Part shown: positions 45,839 through 58,398 of the stretch, in pieces
Numbering within the stretch: position 1 is the first letter of the stretch
Layout of the letters: the number at the start of each line of letters is the position of its first letter
Translations under genes and position numbers: made by a program
Assembly (NCBI GenBank): GCA_954871525.1
Contig: OX940864.1
Coordinates: 27,832,001 to 27,896,000, forward strand
Length of the DNA: 64,000 bases
Origin: Parietaria judaica
Taxonomy: Eukaryota > Streptophyta > Magnoliopsida > Rosales > Urticaceae
Direction of reading: 5' to 3'
The notes under the pieces: model-generated
Seen by the model: the letters and a program-made list of their open reading frames with translations, nothing else
The model's database searches: none
What the model was told of the DNA's origin: nothing

Positions 45839-46292
45839 CATGATTAAAGACATAAAAGGTGCATGCATTTGTAATGCATTTGTTAATTTTCTATTATTAT
45901 AATAATTTATTATTTATTACACCAATCAGCAATGGAATATTACAATGGGAGACATAGTATATTAGTATGGTACCCATGTCATGAATAAAAAATAAATAAA
46001 TTTTCATATATAAGGAACATAAATAATAATATAAACAAAGAAACCCCTTGTAGTATTTATATTTTCAATGGGCTGCACAATTATATTTTCAATGGGCTGC
46101 ACAATTTAATGGATAAGATAAATTATTTAAACTTTTAGATATTAAATTTATGAAAAATCCAAAAATCTGAATGGCCCAAAAAGTTTCATTGAGAAAGGTA
46201 AGCCCATAAGTTTGCCAAACTGCACATTAAGGCCTATCACCATTAGAAAAATCAATGTGATATGCTAATGAAAATTGACATGGAAAAACAAC
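45839..46292. other. AT-rich spacer with a short direct repeat
   Basis: No gene. ATTTTCAATGGGCTGCACAA occurs twice in tandem near 46060 and 46087 (period about 27 bp). Confidence 0.6.
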
Positions 46293-46297
46293 AATAT

Positions 46298-46593
46298 TGT
46301 TGTAAAATCACTAACTTTGCAACTTGATTTTAAGTGGTAAGAAATTTGGTGATGGGTCTATGGTATAATGGGTGAGTATAAAATATGATTTATGGAAGAG
46401 AGAATGGAGATGATTTAGAGTAAGATAAGGATGAGATAATAGGTTAAAGTTTGTAATGAGAGGTTTATTTAGTTCATCCACTTAGGGGGGTATTTATAAG
46501 AAAATGGGAGCATACAATTTTGTACTAATATACATTATGTATAGTAAAAACAAATAATTGGTACTTATGAGCATTACATAATTATCCATAACA
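46298..46593 (-). repeat. 3' LTR of Copia B
   Basis: 296 bp; element-sense start TGTTATGGATAATTATG, end GATTTTACAACA. Just inside it (46625-46720) is the conserved copia 3' tail that in sense reads TTTATCCCACTGAGTTTTTC. Confidence 0.92.
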
Positions 46594-46739
46594 CACCTAT
46601 TGGAATGCTCATTATATACGTGTATATGTTGCCTCATTAAAAACCTTACTACGAAAAACTCAGTGGGATAAAAACCATAGCAAGAGAAAAAGAGTACAAC
46701 CACGTGAAGCTCCGCTCCATGTTGACATAGGTGATATCT

Positions 46740-48160
46740 TCATAAACTCTGTAGTTTTCGCATCCCAATGCCATGAACATGTTTTCTGAACACGGAAGTG
46801 GGGAGAGCCTTTGTGAAGAGATCCGCGCAGTTCTCGCAGGAACGAACATACGGGATGTTGATAACATTATTCTTTTCCAGCTCTTGAGTAAACAAAATGA
46901 ACTTCGGAGGGATATGCTTTGTCCGATAGCTCTTGATAAACCATTCCTTCATTTGAGCGACACACGCGGCATTATCTTCGTAAAGTATGACGGGATGATC
47001 ACTTGTTAGAAGACCACTTGTGTTTTGATATGGTGCTTCATGGAGCTAAGCCGCACGCACTCACGGCTTGCTTCATGTAGTGCTATGATCTCAGCATGGT
47101 TTGATGATGTCGCAACGAGCGTCTGTTTCCAAGAGCGCCAAGAAATCGCAGTCCCTCCGCAGGTACGCACATACCCCGTTTGGGATCTCCCTTTGTGTGG
47201 ATCTGACAAGTAACCTGCATGTGCATAACCAATCAAATCTGGTTTCGTATTGTTAGGGTAAAATAATCCCAAATCAATTGTTCATGTAAGATAACAAAGC
47301 ACATGTTTAATTTCATTCCAGTGTCTTTTAGTAGGAGCCGAACTGAATCTTGCTAATAAATTAACAGCAAAAACTATATCCGGTCGAGTACAATTAGCAA
47401 GGTATATAAGAGATCCAATTGCACTGAACTATAGTACTTCTGGACCAATAATCTCTTTGGATTCCACACATGGACGATATGGATCCTTTCCTACATCAAG
47501 GGACCTCACGACCATTAGGGTACTCAATGGATTTGGTTTATCCATATTGAATCTCTTTAAGATTCTTCTCGTGTAATTTGATTGATGCACAAGTATCCCA
47601 CTTTGCAAATGCTCAATTTGCAAACCGAGACAATACTTTGTTTTCCCAAGGTCTTTCATCTCGAATTCTTTCTTTAAGTAAGAGATTACTTCTGAATCTC
47701 TTCATTGGTCCCAATGATATTTAAATCATCAACATAGACAGTGATAATCACACAACCAGATGTTGTTTTTCTTGATAAAAACACAAGAGCAAAGAGGGTC
47801 GTTGACATATCCCTTTTGTAATAAATATTCACTTAGTCGGTTGTACCACATGCGTCCGGATTGCTTAAACCCATACAGAGACCTTTGCAATTTGATTGAA
47901 TATCTTTCTCTGGTTTTTGAACTTGATGCTTCAGGCATTTTGAATCCTTCAGATATTCTCATGTAAATATCAGTATAAGGCGATCCGTACAAATAAGCGG
48001 TAACAACATCCATGAGGTGCATATTCAGTTTCTCATGAACAGCTAGACTAATCAAGTATCTGAATGTAATTCCATCAATGACAGGAGAATATGTTTCCTC
48101 AAAGTCAATCCCGGGCCTTTGAGAAAAACATTGTGCAACAAGTTGAGCCTTGTATCTCAC
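46740..48160 (-). pseudogene. Copia B RT and RNase H, broken
   Basis: RT begins near 48160: RYKAQLVAQCFSQRPGIDFE, ETYSPVIDGITFRYLISLAV, LMDVVTAYLYGSPYTDIYM and SLYGFKQSGRMWYNRL. A frameshift follows at about 47735, after which the palm motif YVDDL is still readable (about 47731-47717). The connection (DLGKTKYCLGLQIEHLQSG) is at 47650-47600, with a stop at 47429. RNase H follows: GYAHAGYLSDPHKGRSQTGY, TSSNHAEIIALHEASRECVRL (47272-47040), then another frame at 46952-46740 with RTKHIPPKFILFTQEL and ADLFTKALPTSVFRKHVHGI. In live elements this enzyme copies the RNA template. Here several indels and stops prevent a full product. Confidence 0.88.
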
Positions 48161-48199
48161 AGTTTCATTTTTCTCATTTCTCTTTTGTACAAGTACCTG

Positions 48200-50211
48200 T
48201 TTTTATCCAACAAGTCTCACATCTTCATGTGTGAGCACTATAGGCCCAAAAACATTGCGTTTGTTAAGTGATTCTAATTCAACATCAATAGCCTTTCCAT
48301 TCAGCCCAATCGCGTCTATTTTTACATTCAGTAACAGACCGTGGTTCAGGATCCCCATTATTTTCGTCCATAACATCGCATGCCAAACTGTAACAGAGTG
48401 CATCATCGATGTCCATATTTCGATTCCACATTATACCTGTACTGGCATAATTAATCGAAATTTCTCAATTTTCCTCATCGCGTATTTCTTCAGGAATACG
48501 TTCCTTCGTATTAGGGTCATCTTGTTTATCTGCTCCTTTTCTTTTCCGAGGATTTTTATCTTTGGAACCGGCTGGGCTTCCACACTTCAGGCGTATTCTG
48601 ATTTCATGAGTAACTTAATTTGTTTTCAATTTGCCCTTTCGGAATTTCAATTTGAGCATGAGCATTCTCAGCTCGTATATGAGATTTAGTGACTCTTTTT
48701 GTGTCCGTAAATACATCAGGAAGTTGATTTGCTATATCTTGCAAATACAAAATTCTTTGAACTTTTCCTTCACATTCTTTTGTGTAAGGATCAAGATACA
48801 AGAATGTTGGTACAGACCATGTAATTTCTCTTTCCAGTTGTTTTCATTCTCCCTACTAATGCTGGGAAATTTTCTTCATCAAAGTGGCAATCAGCAAAAC
48901 GAGTTGTGCACATATTCCTAGTTTGAGGTTCAAAGTATTTAACAATAGATGGGCTTTCAAAACCTACATATATACCAAGACTACTTTGTGGCCCCATATT
49001 TGTTCTTTAGGGTGGTGCAATAGGCACATAAACAACACAACAAAAAATCCTTAGATGGGATATATTTGGTTCTTGGCTGAATACAAGTTGCACTAGGGAG
49101 TATTTATGATATGCACTTGGTCTGATGCGAATTAATGCCACAGCCTGTAATATTGCATGACCCCATACTGAAGTAGGAAGCATTGTTCTCATTATCAATG
49201 GTCTAGCAATAAGCTAGAGGCGCTAGATCAATGATTCAGCCAGTCCATTTTGTGTGTGAAAATGAGCAACATGATGCTCAACATCAATCTCAATTGATAT
49301 ACAATAATCATCGAATGCCTGGGATGTGAATTCACCGGCATTATTAAGTCTGATTTTCTTGATCGTATAATCGCAAAATTGAGCTCGCAATTTTATTATC
49401 TGAGCGATTAATTTAGCAAATGTCATATTGCGTGTTTATAACAGACACACATGTGACCATTTGCTAAAGGCATCTATCAATACCATGAAGTATGTAAATG
49501 GTCCGCACGGTGGGTGAATTGGCCCACATATATCACCTTGAATACGCTCAAGGAACATAGGTGATTCTGTTTTAACTTTTCCCGGCGAACGTCTTATGAT
49601 TAACTTTCCGAGAGAACAAGTTTTACACTGGAATATGTTTCCATAAGGGATCTTCTAGTCCTTCAATGGATGCCCATGTGTATTTCCAATAATTCTTCGC
49701 ATCATGGCTGAACTAGGATGACCTGATCGGTCATGCTATATGGTAAATATTGAAGGTTTGGTAACTACCATATTTGATTCAATTCCACTTATATACGTAA
49801 AATGCAACCCTGTAGGGAGCATTGGTAGTTTTTCAAGTACGTATTTCTTCACCGATTTATGCATTATGATAAACATATATTTTATCGCGTTCTCTGCTGC
49901 AGACTTAGTATCAAATTCATGAGAATATATATCCTTGAAACTCAACAGGTTTCTTTTGGGTCTTAGGGGAGAATAAGGCATTGTTTAAGGTAAACATTGT
50001 ATCATTTTTTTAATGTAAAATTTGCTTTACCAACTCCTTCAATCAGATCTACAAGACCTGATATTGTATCCACACTGGCTTGTGTTGATTTTATGTTTGA
50101 GAAAAACTTTTTATCCTTCAATATTGTGTGTGTCGTTCCACAGTCGAGTATATAAAATTCTGCAGCTTCACGATAAGCTTTGTCCATTTGAAAAACTTTA
50201 ACTAAAAACAA
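48200..50211 (-). pseudogene. Copia B protease and integrase, broken
   Basis: Protease (50211-50002): YILDCGTTHTILKDKKFF, with the catalytic Asp in D-C-G where D-S-G is usual. GAG-pre-integrase (49981-49736): SPLRPKRNLLSFKDI. Integrase: zinc ligands in HDRSGHPSS and CKTCSLGK around 49720-49600; first catalytic Asp in GDICGPI (about 49535); the second site reads LNNAGEF (49350-49330), where the family has LDNAGEF, so the catalytic Asp is replaced by Asn; the Glu is kept in QNGLAESLI (49223). The post-integrase block (48997-48791, GIYVGFESPSIVKYFEP) is followed by a stop-rich linker. At least eight stops or shifts are visible. Confidence 0.88.
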
Positions 50212-50519
50212 ACAAAAATTTTGATAACAGAGATAATTAATTAAACACGAGCATCACTCTTTTATACACCTTAAAATTAGAAGTTCATGACATATTTTAC
50301 AACAAACAAAAAAGACAAACAAACAAACATCGGACCATTGGGCTTCATTCCCAATAGGAATTACATAATTCATTTTTAGTTTCCACCAGTCGCTTGTTCA
50401 GCGAAATCGCCAACTGTTTCCATGAAATCACCATTGAAGTTGGATGCTTTGAGATGATTGGATTCGTTCTGGTCAATAAAGTTGACCTCTTTCTCTTTCC
50501 CTTTCCCCTTCATGGACTC

Positions 50520-51417
50520 TTGGTAGAGTTTACATAAGTGTGGTGGGGCTCGGCAAACTCTTGACTAGTGCCCTTTAGTGCCACATCTGAAATAAGTGGT
50601 TTCAAAACCTTTTGGGTTGATCATCTCTTTTCCCCTTTTAGAGGGGTCATCGTGGCTCCTCCCGTGTTGCTGCTTTTTATTATTGTAGTTAGCGTACTTA
50701 TAAGAGGGATTATCAGCACCTCGTCCACGTCCGTAACTACGGCCACGACCTCGGCCTCGCTCTCGACCCTAAAAATAGTTCTTGGGCTCAGGCTCATCGG
50801 AGTTGATAGCATTTGCTTCAGGAAGCGCTTTTGAGCCGGTCGGGCGAGATTGATGATTTTTCATCAGTAACTCATTATTCTTTTCTGCAATGAGGAGACA
50901 AGCAATTAGTTCATAATACTTTTGAAAACCCTGTACACGATATTGTTTTTGCAGGGTTACATTTGATGCGTGGAAAGTAGAAAAAGTCTTTTCTAGCATT
51001 TCAGTGTCAGTTACCGTTACCACACAAAATTTCAATTGGGTAACGATTTTGAACATTGCAGAATTATAGTTTCCGACATTCTTATAGTCTTGGAACAGTA
51101 AAGCGGTCCATTTATCACAAAAAATGGTGAGCATTACATCTCTTTTGGTGATCGTATCATTCTTTAAGATTTTTCCACAACTCAATTGGATCTTTCATAG
51201 TGAATTCATTTTTGAGGATTTTGTCAAGGTGTCGGTGGAGGAAGATTAAAGATCTTGCCTTGTCCGTCCTTGACGATTCGGTTACCTCCTTGAGTGTCTC
51301 AAGAAGATTCATTGACTCCAAGTGCATCCCAATATCTACTGTCCAAGGCATGTAATTATTGCCAGTGATATCAAGAGGGATGAAGTCAAGCTTCACAACA
51401 ATTTGACATGGTGACAA
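50520..51417 (-). pseudogene. Copia B gag, broken
   Basis: Gag N-terminal part at 51417-51157 (LDFIPLDITGNNYMPWTVDI, then FLHRHLDKILKNEF), a frameshift, then 51185-50769 (KWTALLFQDYKNVGNYNSAM, YYELIACLLIAEKNNELLM, NHQSRPTGSKALPEA). An Arg/Gly-rich stretch follows near 50760-50690. The zinc knuckle near 50590-50540 reads YFRCGTKGH, stop, SRVC; its first Cys is Tyr and the residue after the His is a TAG. Capsid and nucleic-acid binding in a live element. Confidence 0.85.
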
Positions 51418-51899
51418 CTAACATGAAAATAAATAATTCATTAGATTTAATTCAATATATAAAAGTCTACAAAGATTGTAAATAATAAAGAAAAATACAT
51501 GAATACAACCACCTTTAAGGAAAAATAAAATTCCTCCGATGTAATATGAAAATGAAAAGACTAACATTAAATACAAAGATCATTATGGCTACAAAAACTA
51601 ACATTAGTCTAGTCATTTTTATCGGCTAAACGTGGAGAGAAAATATGAGGTAGAATAAGATATGTATATTTTGTATAGTTTGATAAACTTGTATTTTAGT
51701 GTAAAAAGTAGCCGTTTATAGCCGTTATATTACCGTTGGAAATATACTAACATAATTTAATTAAATGTTACAATTAGATTAATGATCTAATGTCATAAAA
51801 TGAGATGTAAAAAATAGACAAACATTATGAATATATTATATTAATCATAAGAAAATTAAAATGAAGAAGTTAAAAATAATTTCAATTAATATCAATTTT
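51418..51899 (-). other. Copia B leader, proximal part
   Basis: Non-coding AT-rich sequence between gag and the Gypsy B insertion. The leader continues at 62811-63275 beyond Gypsy B. Confidence 0.7.
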
Positions 51900-51904
51900 A
51901 CTAT

Positions 51905-52600
51905 TGTTGACGTGGGACTTCGTCCCCTCATCAACGACAATAAAATTGCCTTTCAGGGACAGAGACGACAATAACGTGATCATGAAATTGGCATACGACA
52001 TTAAGCCGAATTACCATCCTGAAACGACACCTTCATCATACGACAACAAGGAGGCAAGCCTCCATGATGCGCGACGTGGGCTTCAGCACGAAGATGGCCC
52101 ATTACATCAAGGAAGGCCCATTCAAAGACCACACGCTTTACGAAGCAGCCATCGAAGACCAGGAAGCCCACAAGACCAGGCATAATTCCCCCATGCTGAC
52201 TAACCCGAGCTGTTGTCACGTCAGAGAAGACCTAGCACTACGGAATCACCTTTACACGTGGCATCCAATCAAGGCTCGAGGCAAAAGGCTTATTCATATA
52301 GTCGTTGCATGGAATTAGGAATATATACGTTGTATTCTGCATTATAAGTAGATGGACGATGTAATAGCAAACGGACAGACTCTTTTCTAGATAATTCTCT
52401 TCACAATTATACTTTGTATTCACTTTGTTATCAAGAAATAATATCCATTTCATCTTTACTGTTCAATTTACTTGTTGTTCAATATCTTCGCCGTTCTCAC
52501 CGAAGTTGATTAACTACAAATAATTGAGATCCGCCATCTTTTACATTGTACCAAAGTGCTAACACTTCGTGACAGTTGATCATGATTATTCACATCAACA
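51905..52600 (+). repeat. 5' LTR of Gypsy B
   Basis: 696 bp, ends TGTTGACGTGGG...CACATCAACA. A TATA-like ATTATAAGTAG lies at 52341. Differs from the 3' LTR by scattered substitutions and small indels (for example the extra GAAGCCCACAAGACC near 52167). Confidence 0.95.
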
Positions 52601-52603
52601 GTT

Positions 52604-52620
52604 TGGCACCGTCTGTGGGA
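52604..52620 (+). other. Primer-binding site of Gypsy B
   Basis: TGGCACCGTCTGTGGGA, three bases after the LTR end. Plant gypsy elements commonly have TGGCGCC here; this copy has A at the fifth base. I cannot be sure of the tRNA. Confidence 0.7.
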
Positions 52621-52669
52621 AAGGATCAATTGATTCCTAAACTAAGAGAATCCACCTTTCAAGCAGAAA

Positions 52670-54400
52670 ATGGCAGGCACGGGATCTCGGAAAACATCTG
52701 ACCCCACCGGAGAAACTCCGGCAAATCAGCCTGAGATCAACCCGGCACCCTTGGCACAGGACCCCGCTGTGAAGGCAATGATGGAAACCATCCTAAAACA
52801 GATCGAAAAGGGGAATGAGACGAACAAGGAATTCCAAAAGAAGTTGGAAGACCTGAATTCGAACCAATCCCGAATCGAAGGTACTTTGACGGAGGTGATG
52901 GGCTCAATTCGCTCCCAACTCTCCGACGCACCTCGCCGAAACATCATTCCCGGGAGGGTCCTCAATTTCTCAGAATCAGAGGAAACCCCTGGATCCGACA
53001 AGGTGAAAACACCGCGTCTGCAAGCAGGGGTAACACCACGCCGACACGAGACCGTGGACAACCCAACGCCGGACACGCATGCAAGGGGAACAACCCCAGA
53101 GAAAACCCAATCCTAGGCCCAAGGCCACTCACAAACGAAGATAGAGTCACCCAAAGAGACTCCGATTTCCGAACTCTGGCCAGACAGGACATGGTGCCAG
53201 ATACGACAAACAGAATGCCACCTCCACCACCCCCAAGGCCGAGATACATCCGGGTCGGGGACACCGCCAATGTTCCCATTCGGAAATACCGCGGTGAAGT
53301 ATCCCCACTAACAAACCTAAGTGGTGCAGATGACGTGAATTTCCTCGTACACCCCGATCAGCCATTCCTAGCATGGCTGAGGGAGCTAAAGGATAGCGTC
53401 AAAGAAGTCCGCACCGAAGTAAAAGCGGTGAATTCGAAGGTCCATAAGGCCACTTCGACTGCCCCCGAAATTGACCGCCTCGTCAGGGAATCGATGTGCA
53501 CCCCGTTTATACCTCAGATCACCGACGTGATAATCAGAGACATTGGAAGGGTGAATATCCCCCGCCACGGCGGGAAGACGGACCCGAGAACACACCTCCG
53601 CGCTTTCCATATCGCGATGGCCAGATCAAACCTCGAGCCAGCTCAACGAGATGATGGACAATGCCATATCTTCACCGAGCACCTTGTAGGAACTTCCCTC
53701 GACTGGTTCTCCAAGCTAGAACCTTATTCGGTCAGCTCGTTTGATAAATTGACAGCGGCTTTCCTAAAGCATTTCTCAATGTTCATGGAGACAGAAACGA
53801 CAGTGGGCCAACTTTATGCCTTGCAACATCTAAAGTACGAACCACTTTGTAACTTCATTTCCAGGTTCAAAGACGTGTTATCCCGCCTTACCGGGGTGAG
53901 TGATGAAATGGCAATCGCGGCACTCACCTCGGGACTTTGGTACAAATCCAAGTTTAGGCAAGACATTTGCGTAAACGAGCTGCCCTAGCAGCAAAATTTG
54001 ACCCGACACATGTGGATCCAAAGCTGCAGTTCCAAGCAAGACCGTCTCGAGACCACAACCAGCAAAGAGGGAATAGCAACCCGCGAGGTGGTCACAGCGG
54101 TGACAATACCAAACGAGGTGGCAATCCCCTAGGGTACGTGATGAACTCTGAGACCAACGAAGTAAATGCCTCATACGGAAACTCACAGCAGAACGACCCA
54201 TGGCCTAAGGACCCAAGGCATATTGCAAATTCCACAAGGTCTACGGCCATGCGACCATAGCCTGCCGAAAATTCCAAATGGCGTTAGCCGAGCGATTCGA
54301 GCGAGGTAAAATAAAAGACCTCAACATTGAAGCCCTCAACCTGAAACTACAAGGAGACGAGGCAACAAGGAACGACTCCGTAGGCTCCAAATAAAGGAAG
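52670..54400 (+). pseudogene. Gypsy B gag, broken
   Basis: Starts MAGTGSRKTSDPTG at 52670, 70 bp after the LTR. The N-terminal part includes a coiled-coil-like stretch (MMETILKQIEKGNETNKEF) and stops at TAG 53114. It continues in another frame at 53191-53988: a Pro-rich segment, then the retrotransposon gag core (PRTHLRAFHIAMA, HLVGTSLDWFSKL, FDKLTAAFLKHFS, LYALQHLKYEPLCNFISRF). Further frames at 53967-54260 and then about 54217-54390 carry a zinc-knuckle-like YCKFHKVYGHATIAC. It would form the particle shell. At least two frameshifts and two stops. Confidence 0.88.
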
Positions 54401-54505
54401 CACCAGAAGAGGCAAGATCAATCTCCCCGCAACGAGGTCCCGAATTCCCCTTCAAAAAAGAAGGGAGAAAAGATAAACGAGGTCAAAGGCCCTAGTCAGC
54501 AGAAA

Positions 54506-55048
54506 GTGCCACAGGTCATCGACGTCAAAATGGGAGGATCGCGAAATTGCAAACAAACAATCAACTCGATCAAAGCCCATCAAAGAAAAATCCATACGAG
54601 CTCAGCTAGTCAACCAACCCTAGGTCCCGAAGCTCTGATCACCTTTAAAGAAAGTGATGCAAGACAACTCGCCAGACCACACGAAGACGCCATGGTGATA
54701 TCCCTAAGTGTCAACAATTGGGTCACAAAAAGGATCCTTATTGACAAAGGCAATTCGGCCGACATAATATTCTTATCGGCACTATATCAGATGCGAGTCA
54801 AAGCTGAAGATATCGATAGGGAGTCGATTCCCCTAACCAGTTTTAGCGGCCATTCCATTAACACAATCGGGGTAATCAAACTCCCCGTGCTGGCAAGTGG
54901 GGTAAACCTTTCCACCAAGTTCTTGGTGATCGACTGCCCGTCCCCATACAACGTCATACTAGGAAGACTATGGATACATGCAATGAAAGCAGTTGCATCA
55001 ACGTACCACCAAAGTCTGCAGTTCCCATCCGAAGAGGGGATAAAATAG
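54506..55048 (+). pseudogene. Gypsy B aspartic protease
   Basis: Open frame of 180 codons. The active site is RILIDKGNSADIIF at about residues 75-88; the catalytic Asp is present, with K-G-N where the lineage usually has G/N-G-S. VILGRLWIHAMKAV near the end matches the family's LGR-x-W flap-end motif. The frame ends at TAG 55046 before RT, so the polyprotein is cut. The protease would mature gag-pol. Confidence 0.82.
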
Positions 55049-55150
55049 ATAAAAGTTGACCAGGCCATGTCAAGAAGATGCTACATGTCGAGCTTCCTGC
55101 TCGCAAAGTAGAGCACGGAATACAGCGCATAGCAATCAAAGGAAGCCGAG

Positions 55151-56500
55151 GTGAACGAAGTCCAAACCAACTCGGAAAGCGAGTCACCAACGCTAGAGAT
55201 GGTCAAACAAGTGTCCATCGACAGAGGAATCCCTGAGCACACGGTCAGTATAGGAACCAAGCTTAAGGGCGAATTGCGAAAAGAGCTCATCAAGTTCCTC
55301 AAAAAGAACAAAGAGTGCTTCGCATGGTCACACGAAGACATGTCGGGGATTGATCTCGAGATCATATCCCATCAACTAAACGTCGACCCAAGCTTTTGGC
55401 TCATAAAGCAAAAGCGAAGAAAGTTGGCCCCTGAACGATCCCACGATGTAAACGACGAAGTCCAAAGACTTCTCCAGGCAGGATCAATTCGCGAGGTCAA
55501 ATATCCAGACTGGCTGGCTAACACCGTCGTGGTGAAAAAGAAGAGCGGGAAATGGAGAGTATGTATCAATTTTACGGACCTTAACAAAGCATGTCCAAAA
55601 GATAGCTTCCCACTTACCCACATCGACAGACTAGTCGAGGCGACATGCGGACATGAACTGTTGTCCTTCATGGACGCTTTCTTGGGGTACAACCAAATAC
55701 TGATGCACCCTGACGACAAAGAGAAAACGGCCTTCAGAACCGAACGAGATATCTACTGTTACAAAGTGATGCCATTCGGCCTAAAGAACGTTGGAGCAAC
55801 TTACCAGAGGCTCGTCAACAAAATGTTCTTGGAACACCTTGGGAAAACCATGGAGGTTTATATTGATGACATGCTGATAAAGTCAAACACTCGGGGGATC
55901 ACGTCGCTCACCTTGAGCAAAGCTTCGAGGTACTCAAAAAGTATCAAACGAAGCTCAGCCCATCTAAATGCTCATTCAGGGTGTCCTCCGACAAATTCCT
56001 AGGCTATCTGGTGACCCAGCGAGGTATCGAGGCAAATCCGGAACAGATCGGAGCATTAATAAACATGCCATCAGCTCGGAACATCAGAGAAGTCTAGAGA
56101 CTAACCGGAAGGATAGCCGCCCTGAGCCGATTCATCTCAAGATCCTCGGACAAATGTCTCCCTTTCTACAAAATGTTGAAGGAGAACAAGAAGTTTGAAT
56201 GGACCCCAGAATGCGAGCAAGCATTCCAAGATCTCAAAAGATATCTCTCTACCTCGCCAATATTGGTAAACCCAATCACCGGCGAACCCCTGTTCATCTA
56301 CCTCGCAGTAACCAGCTTCGTCGTCAGCAGCGTACTGGTGCGAGAAGATCGAGGCGATCAAAAGTCGATGCTCAACACGAGCAAATCTCTAGAAGATGCC
56401 GAGACACAGTATCCCGCATTGGAGAAGCTCGCGCTGGCGCTCATAGCGTCAGCAAGGAATTTGAGACCGTATTTCCAAGCTTTTATACGATTGTGGTGAT
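55151..56500 (+). pseudogene. Gypsy B RT and RNase H, broken
   Basis: RT fingers and palm in frame from 55151: KKNKECFAWSHEDMSGID, SGKWRVCINFTDLNKACPKD, FSFMDAF-type block, KVMPFGLKNVGATYQRLVNK and an intact YIDDM active site (about 55860). A frameshift near 55895 moves the thumb to another frame (KCSFRVSSDKFLGYLVTQRG, about 55965), with TAG at 56096. RNase H (56173-56499: FEWTPECEQAFQDLKRYLS, YPALEKLALALI) ends in stops at 56498-56503. Catalytic palm residues survive, but the product would be truncated. Confidence 0.88.
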
Positions 56501-56503
56501 GAC

Positions 56504-57110
56504 TATACAACCACTACGAACCGTACTACACAGTCCAAACCAATCCGGGAGGTTGACGAAGTGGGCTGTCGAATTAAGTGAGTTCGACGAGGAATATAAG
56601 GTACGGACGTGTGCTACAAGTCCTGGCCGATTTCCTAGTAGAAGTACCCATAAAGCAGCCCGAAGGAAGATCTCAAGACGAAGTATGGATCCTGAAGGTG
56701 GACGGATCGTTTAAACCAAGAAGGATCGGGAGCAGGAATCTACCTCGTATCACCAAGTGGCGAGGTAACAGAGCAATCATTTCGGCTGAAGTTCAAAGCC
56801 TCAAATAACGAGGCAGAATACGAAGCGCTCATAGCCAGCTTAAAGCTCGCAAGAGCTGTCGGGGCATCACGGGTAAAAGCCCACTCTAACTCAAAACTCG
56901 TGACAAGTCAAATAACGGGAGAATACGAAGCCAAAAACCCCAGGATGAACGCCTACCTAAAAGTCGTCCAACGGCTACTAAGTTCATTTAACGAGGTCGA
57001 AGTCGTCCAAATCCCACAAAGTGAAAATGCCCAGGCTGATGCCCTCGCAGGACTAGCATCTACCTCGGATCCCAAGGTGAAAAGAATCATCTCGGTAGAG
57101 TCCATAGACG
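56504..57110 (+). pseudogene. Gypsy B archaeal-type RNase H, broken
   Basis: A degraded joint with several stops (56504-56700) is followed by WILKVDGS at 56690 and, in a second frame, SNNEAEYEALIASLKLARAV (56806-56870), HSNSKLVTSQITGEYE and ENAQADALAGLAS (57025-57063). The DEDD pattern is mostly visible, but the third acidic position reads N in HSNSKL, where SDSQL-type sequence is usual. This second RNase H is a Tat-lineage mark. Confidence 0.8.
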
Positions 57111-58398
57111 CACCAAGCATCGATCTTAGCGTAAATATCATCGAGCTCCAAGATGACGACTGGAAAATTCCCATAATAACGTACATCCAAAATGAAGAAA
57201 CACCTCGAGATCGCCAGGAAGCTAGAAAAATCAAAGCCAAGAGCTCGAGATTCTGCATGATTAATGAATCACTGTACAAAAGGAGTTTCAGGGGACCATA
57301 CCTGAAATGCCTCGGGAACGAAGAGGCGATAAATGCACTTTGCGAGGTACATGAGGGAACATGTGGGAACCATTCTGGGGGCAGGTCGCTTGCAAACAAA
57401 GTGAAACGACAAGGCTTGTTCTGGTCAACCAAGTTGGAAGACAGCGAGTCCCACGTTAGAAAGTGCGACGCATACCAAAAGCATGCTCCCACCATCAAGC
57501 AACCAGCTCCAAAACTTTCCTCTGTCACGGTGCCATATCCTTTCATGAAGTGGTCAATGGACATTGTAGGACCTATGCCGGCCGCAAAAGGACTGACAAG
57601 ATTCCTCCTGATCGCCACCGACTACTTCACAAAATGGGTAGACGTAAAAGCATACGTCCTCATCAAGGACATTGACGTGGAAAAATTTCCATGGAAGGAC
57701 ATAGTCTGTAGATTTGGTCTCCCCAAGGAAATCATAGCAGACAACGGTCCATAATTCATCACGAACGGATTCAAAAACTTTTGTGCAGACCTAGAAATAT
57801 CCTTGAATACCTCGTCACCGAGATATCCGCAAGGCAACGTACATTCCAAAGTGGCGAACCGGACCATCATCGATGGGATCAAAAAAAGGCTGGATGCCAA
57901 GAAAGGGAGGTGGCCATAAGAACTCCTCGGGGTACTATGGGCATACCGCACCACGCCTCGAAGAGCAACAGGAGAAACACCTTTCGCACTAGTCCACGGG
58001 GTACAAGTAATGGTCCCGGCGGAAGCCGAATCACTAAGTCTGCGGCGAGAATATTTCCCGAACAAACCGAAAGAAAAAAAATGCTACTCAATGAGCTAGA
58101 CTACATCGAGGAACGAAGAGACCGCACACTTTGTAGAATCAAAAATTACTGAAGAGTAATCACAAGATATTACAATGAAAAGGTCCGACCACAATCCTTC
58201 GAAGTGGGAGACCTAGTACTAAGAAAAGTATTCCAAAATACAGCGGAATTGAATGCCGGAAAACTGGGAATAAACTGGGAAGGGCAATACATAGTGTCTG
58301 AGATAGTAAAACCCGGCGTGTACAGGCTAATGGATTCTGAAGGATTGAAAGTCCTTCGAAGTTGGAACACCCAACACCTCAAAAGGTATTACTCCTAA
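57111..58398 (+). pseudogene. Gypsy B integrase, broken
   Basis: In frame from 56900: zinc-binding EVHEGTCGNHSGG and RKCDAYQKHA (the second Cys of the C-x2-C pair is Tyr). The core has SMDIVGPMPA (first Asp), then IIADNGP followed by TAA at 57751 (second Asp kept). After the stop QGNVHSKVANRT (about 57830-57865) has Lys where the third catalytic residue, Glu, should be. Further stops at 57917 and 58150. The C-terminal part (58204-58398) is open: VFQNTAELNAGKLGINWEGQ with the GPY/F-like W-E-G motif, ending HLKRYYS. Non-functional. Confidence 0.9.

Noticed and set aside
56953..57618. 221-codon minus frame
   Set aside because: Shadow of Gypsy B RNase H and integrase.
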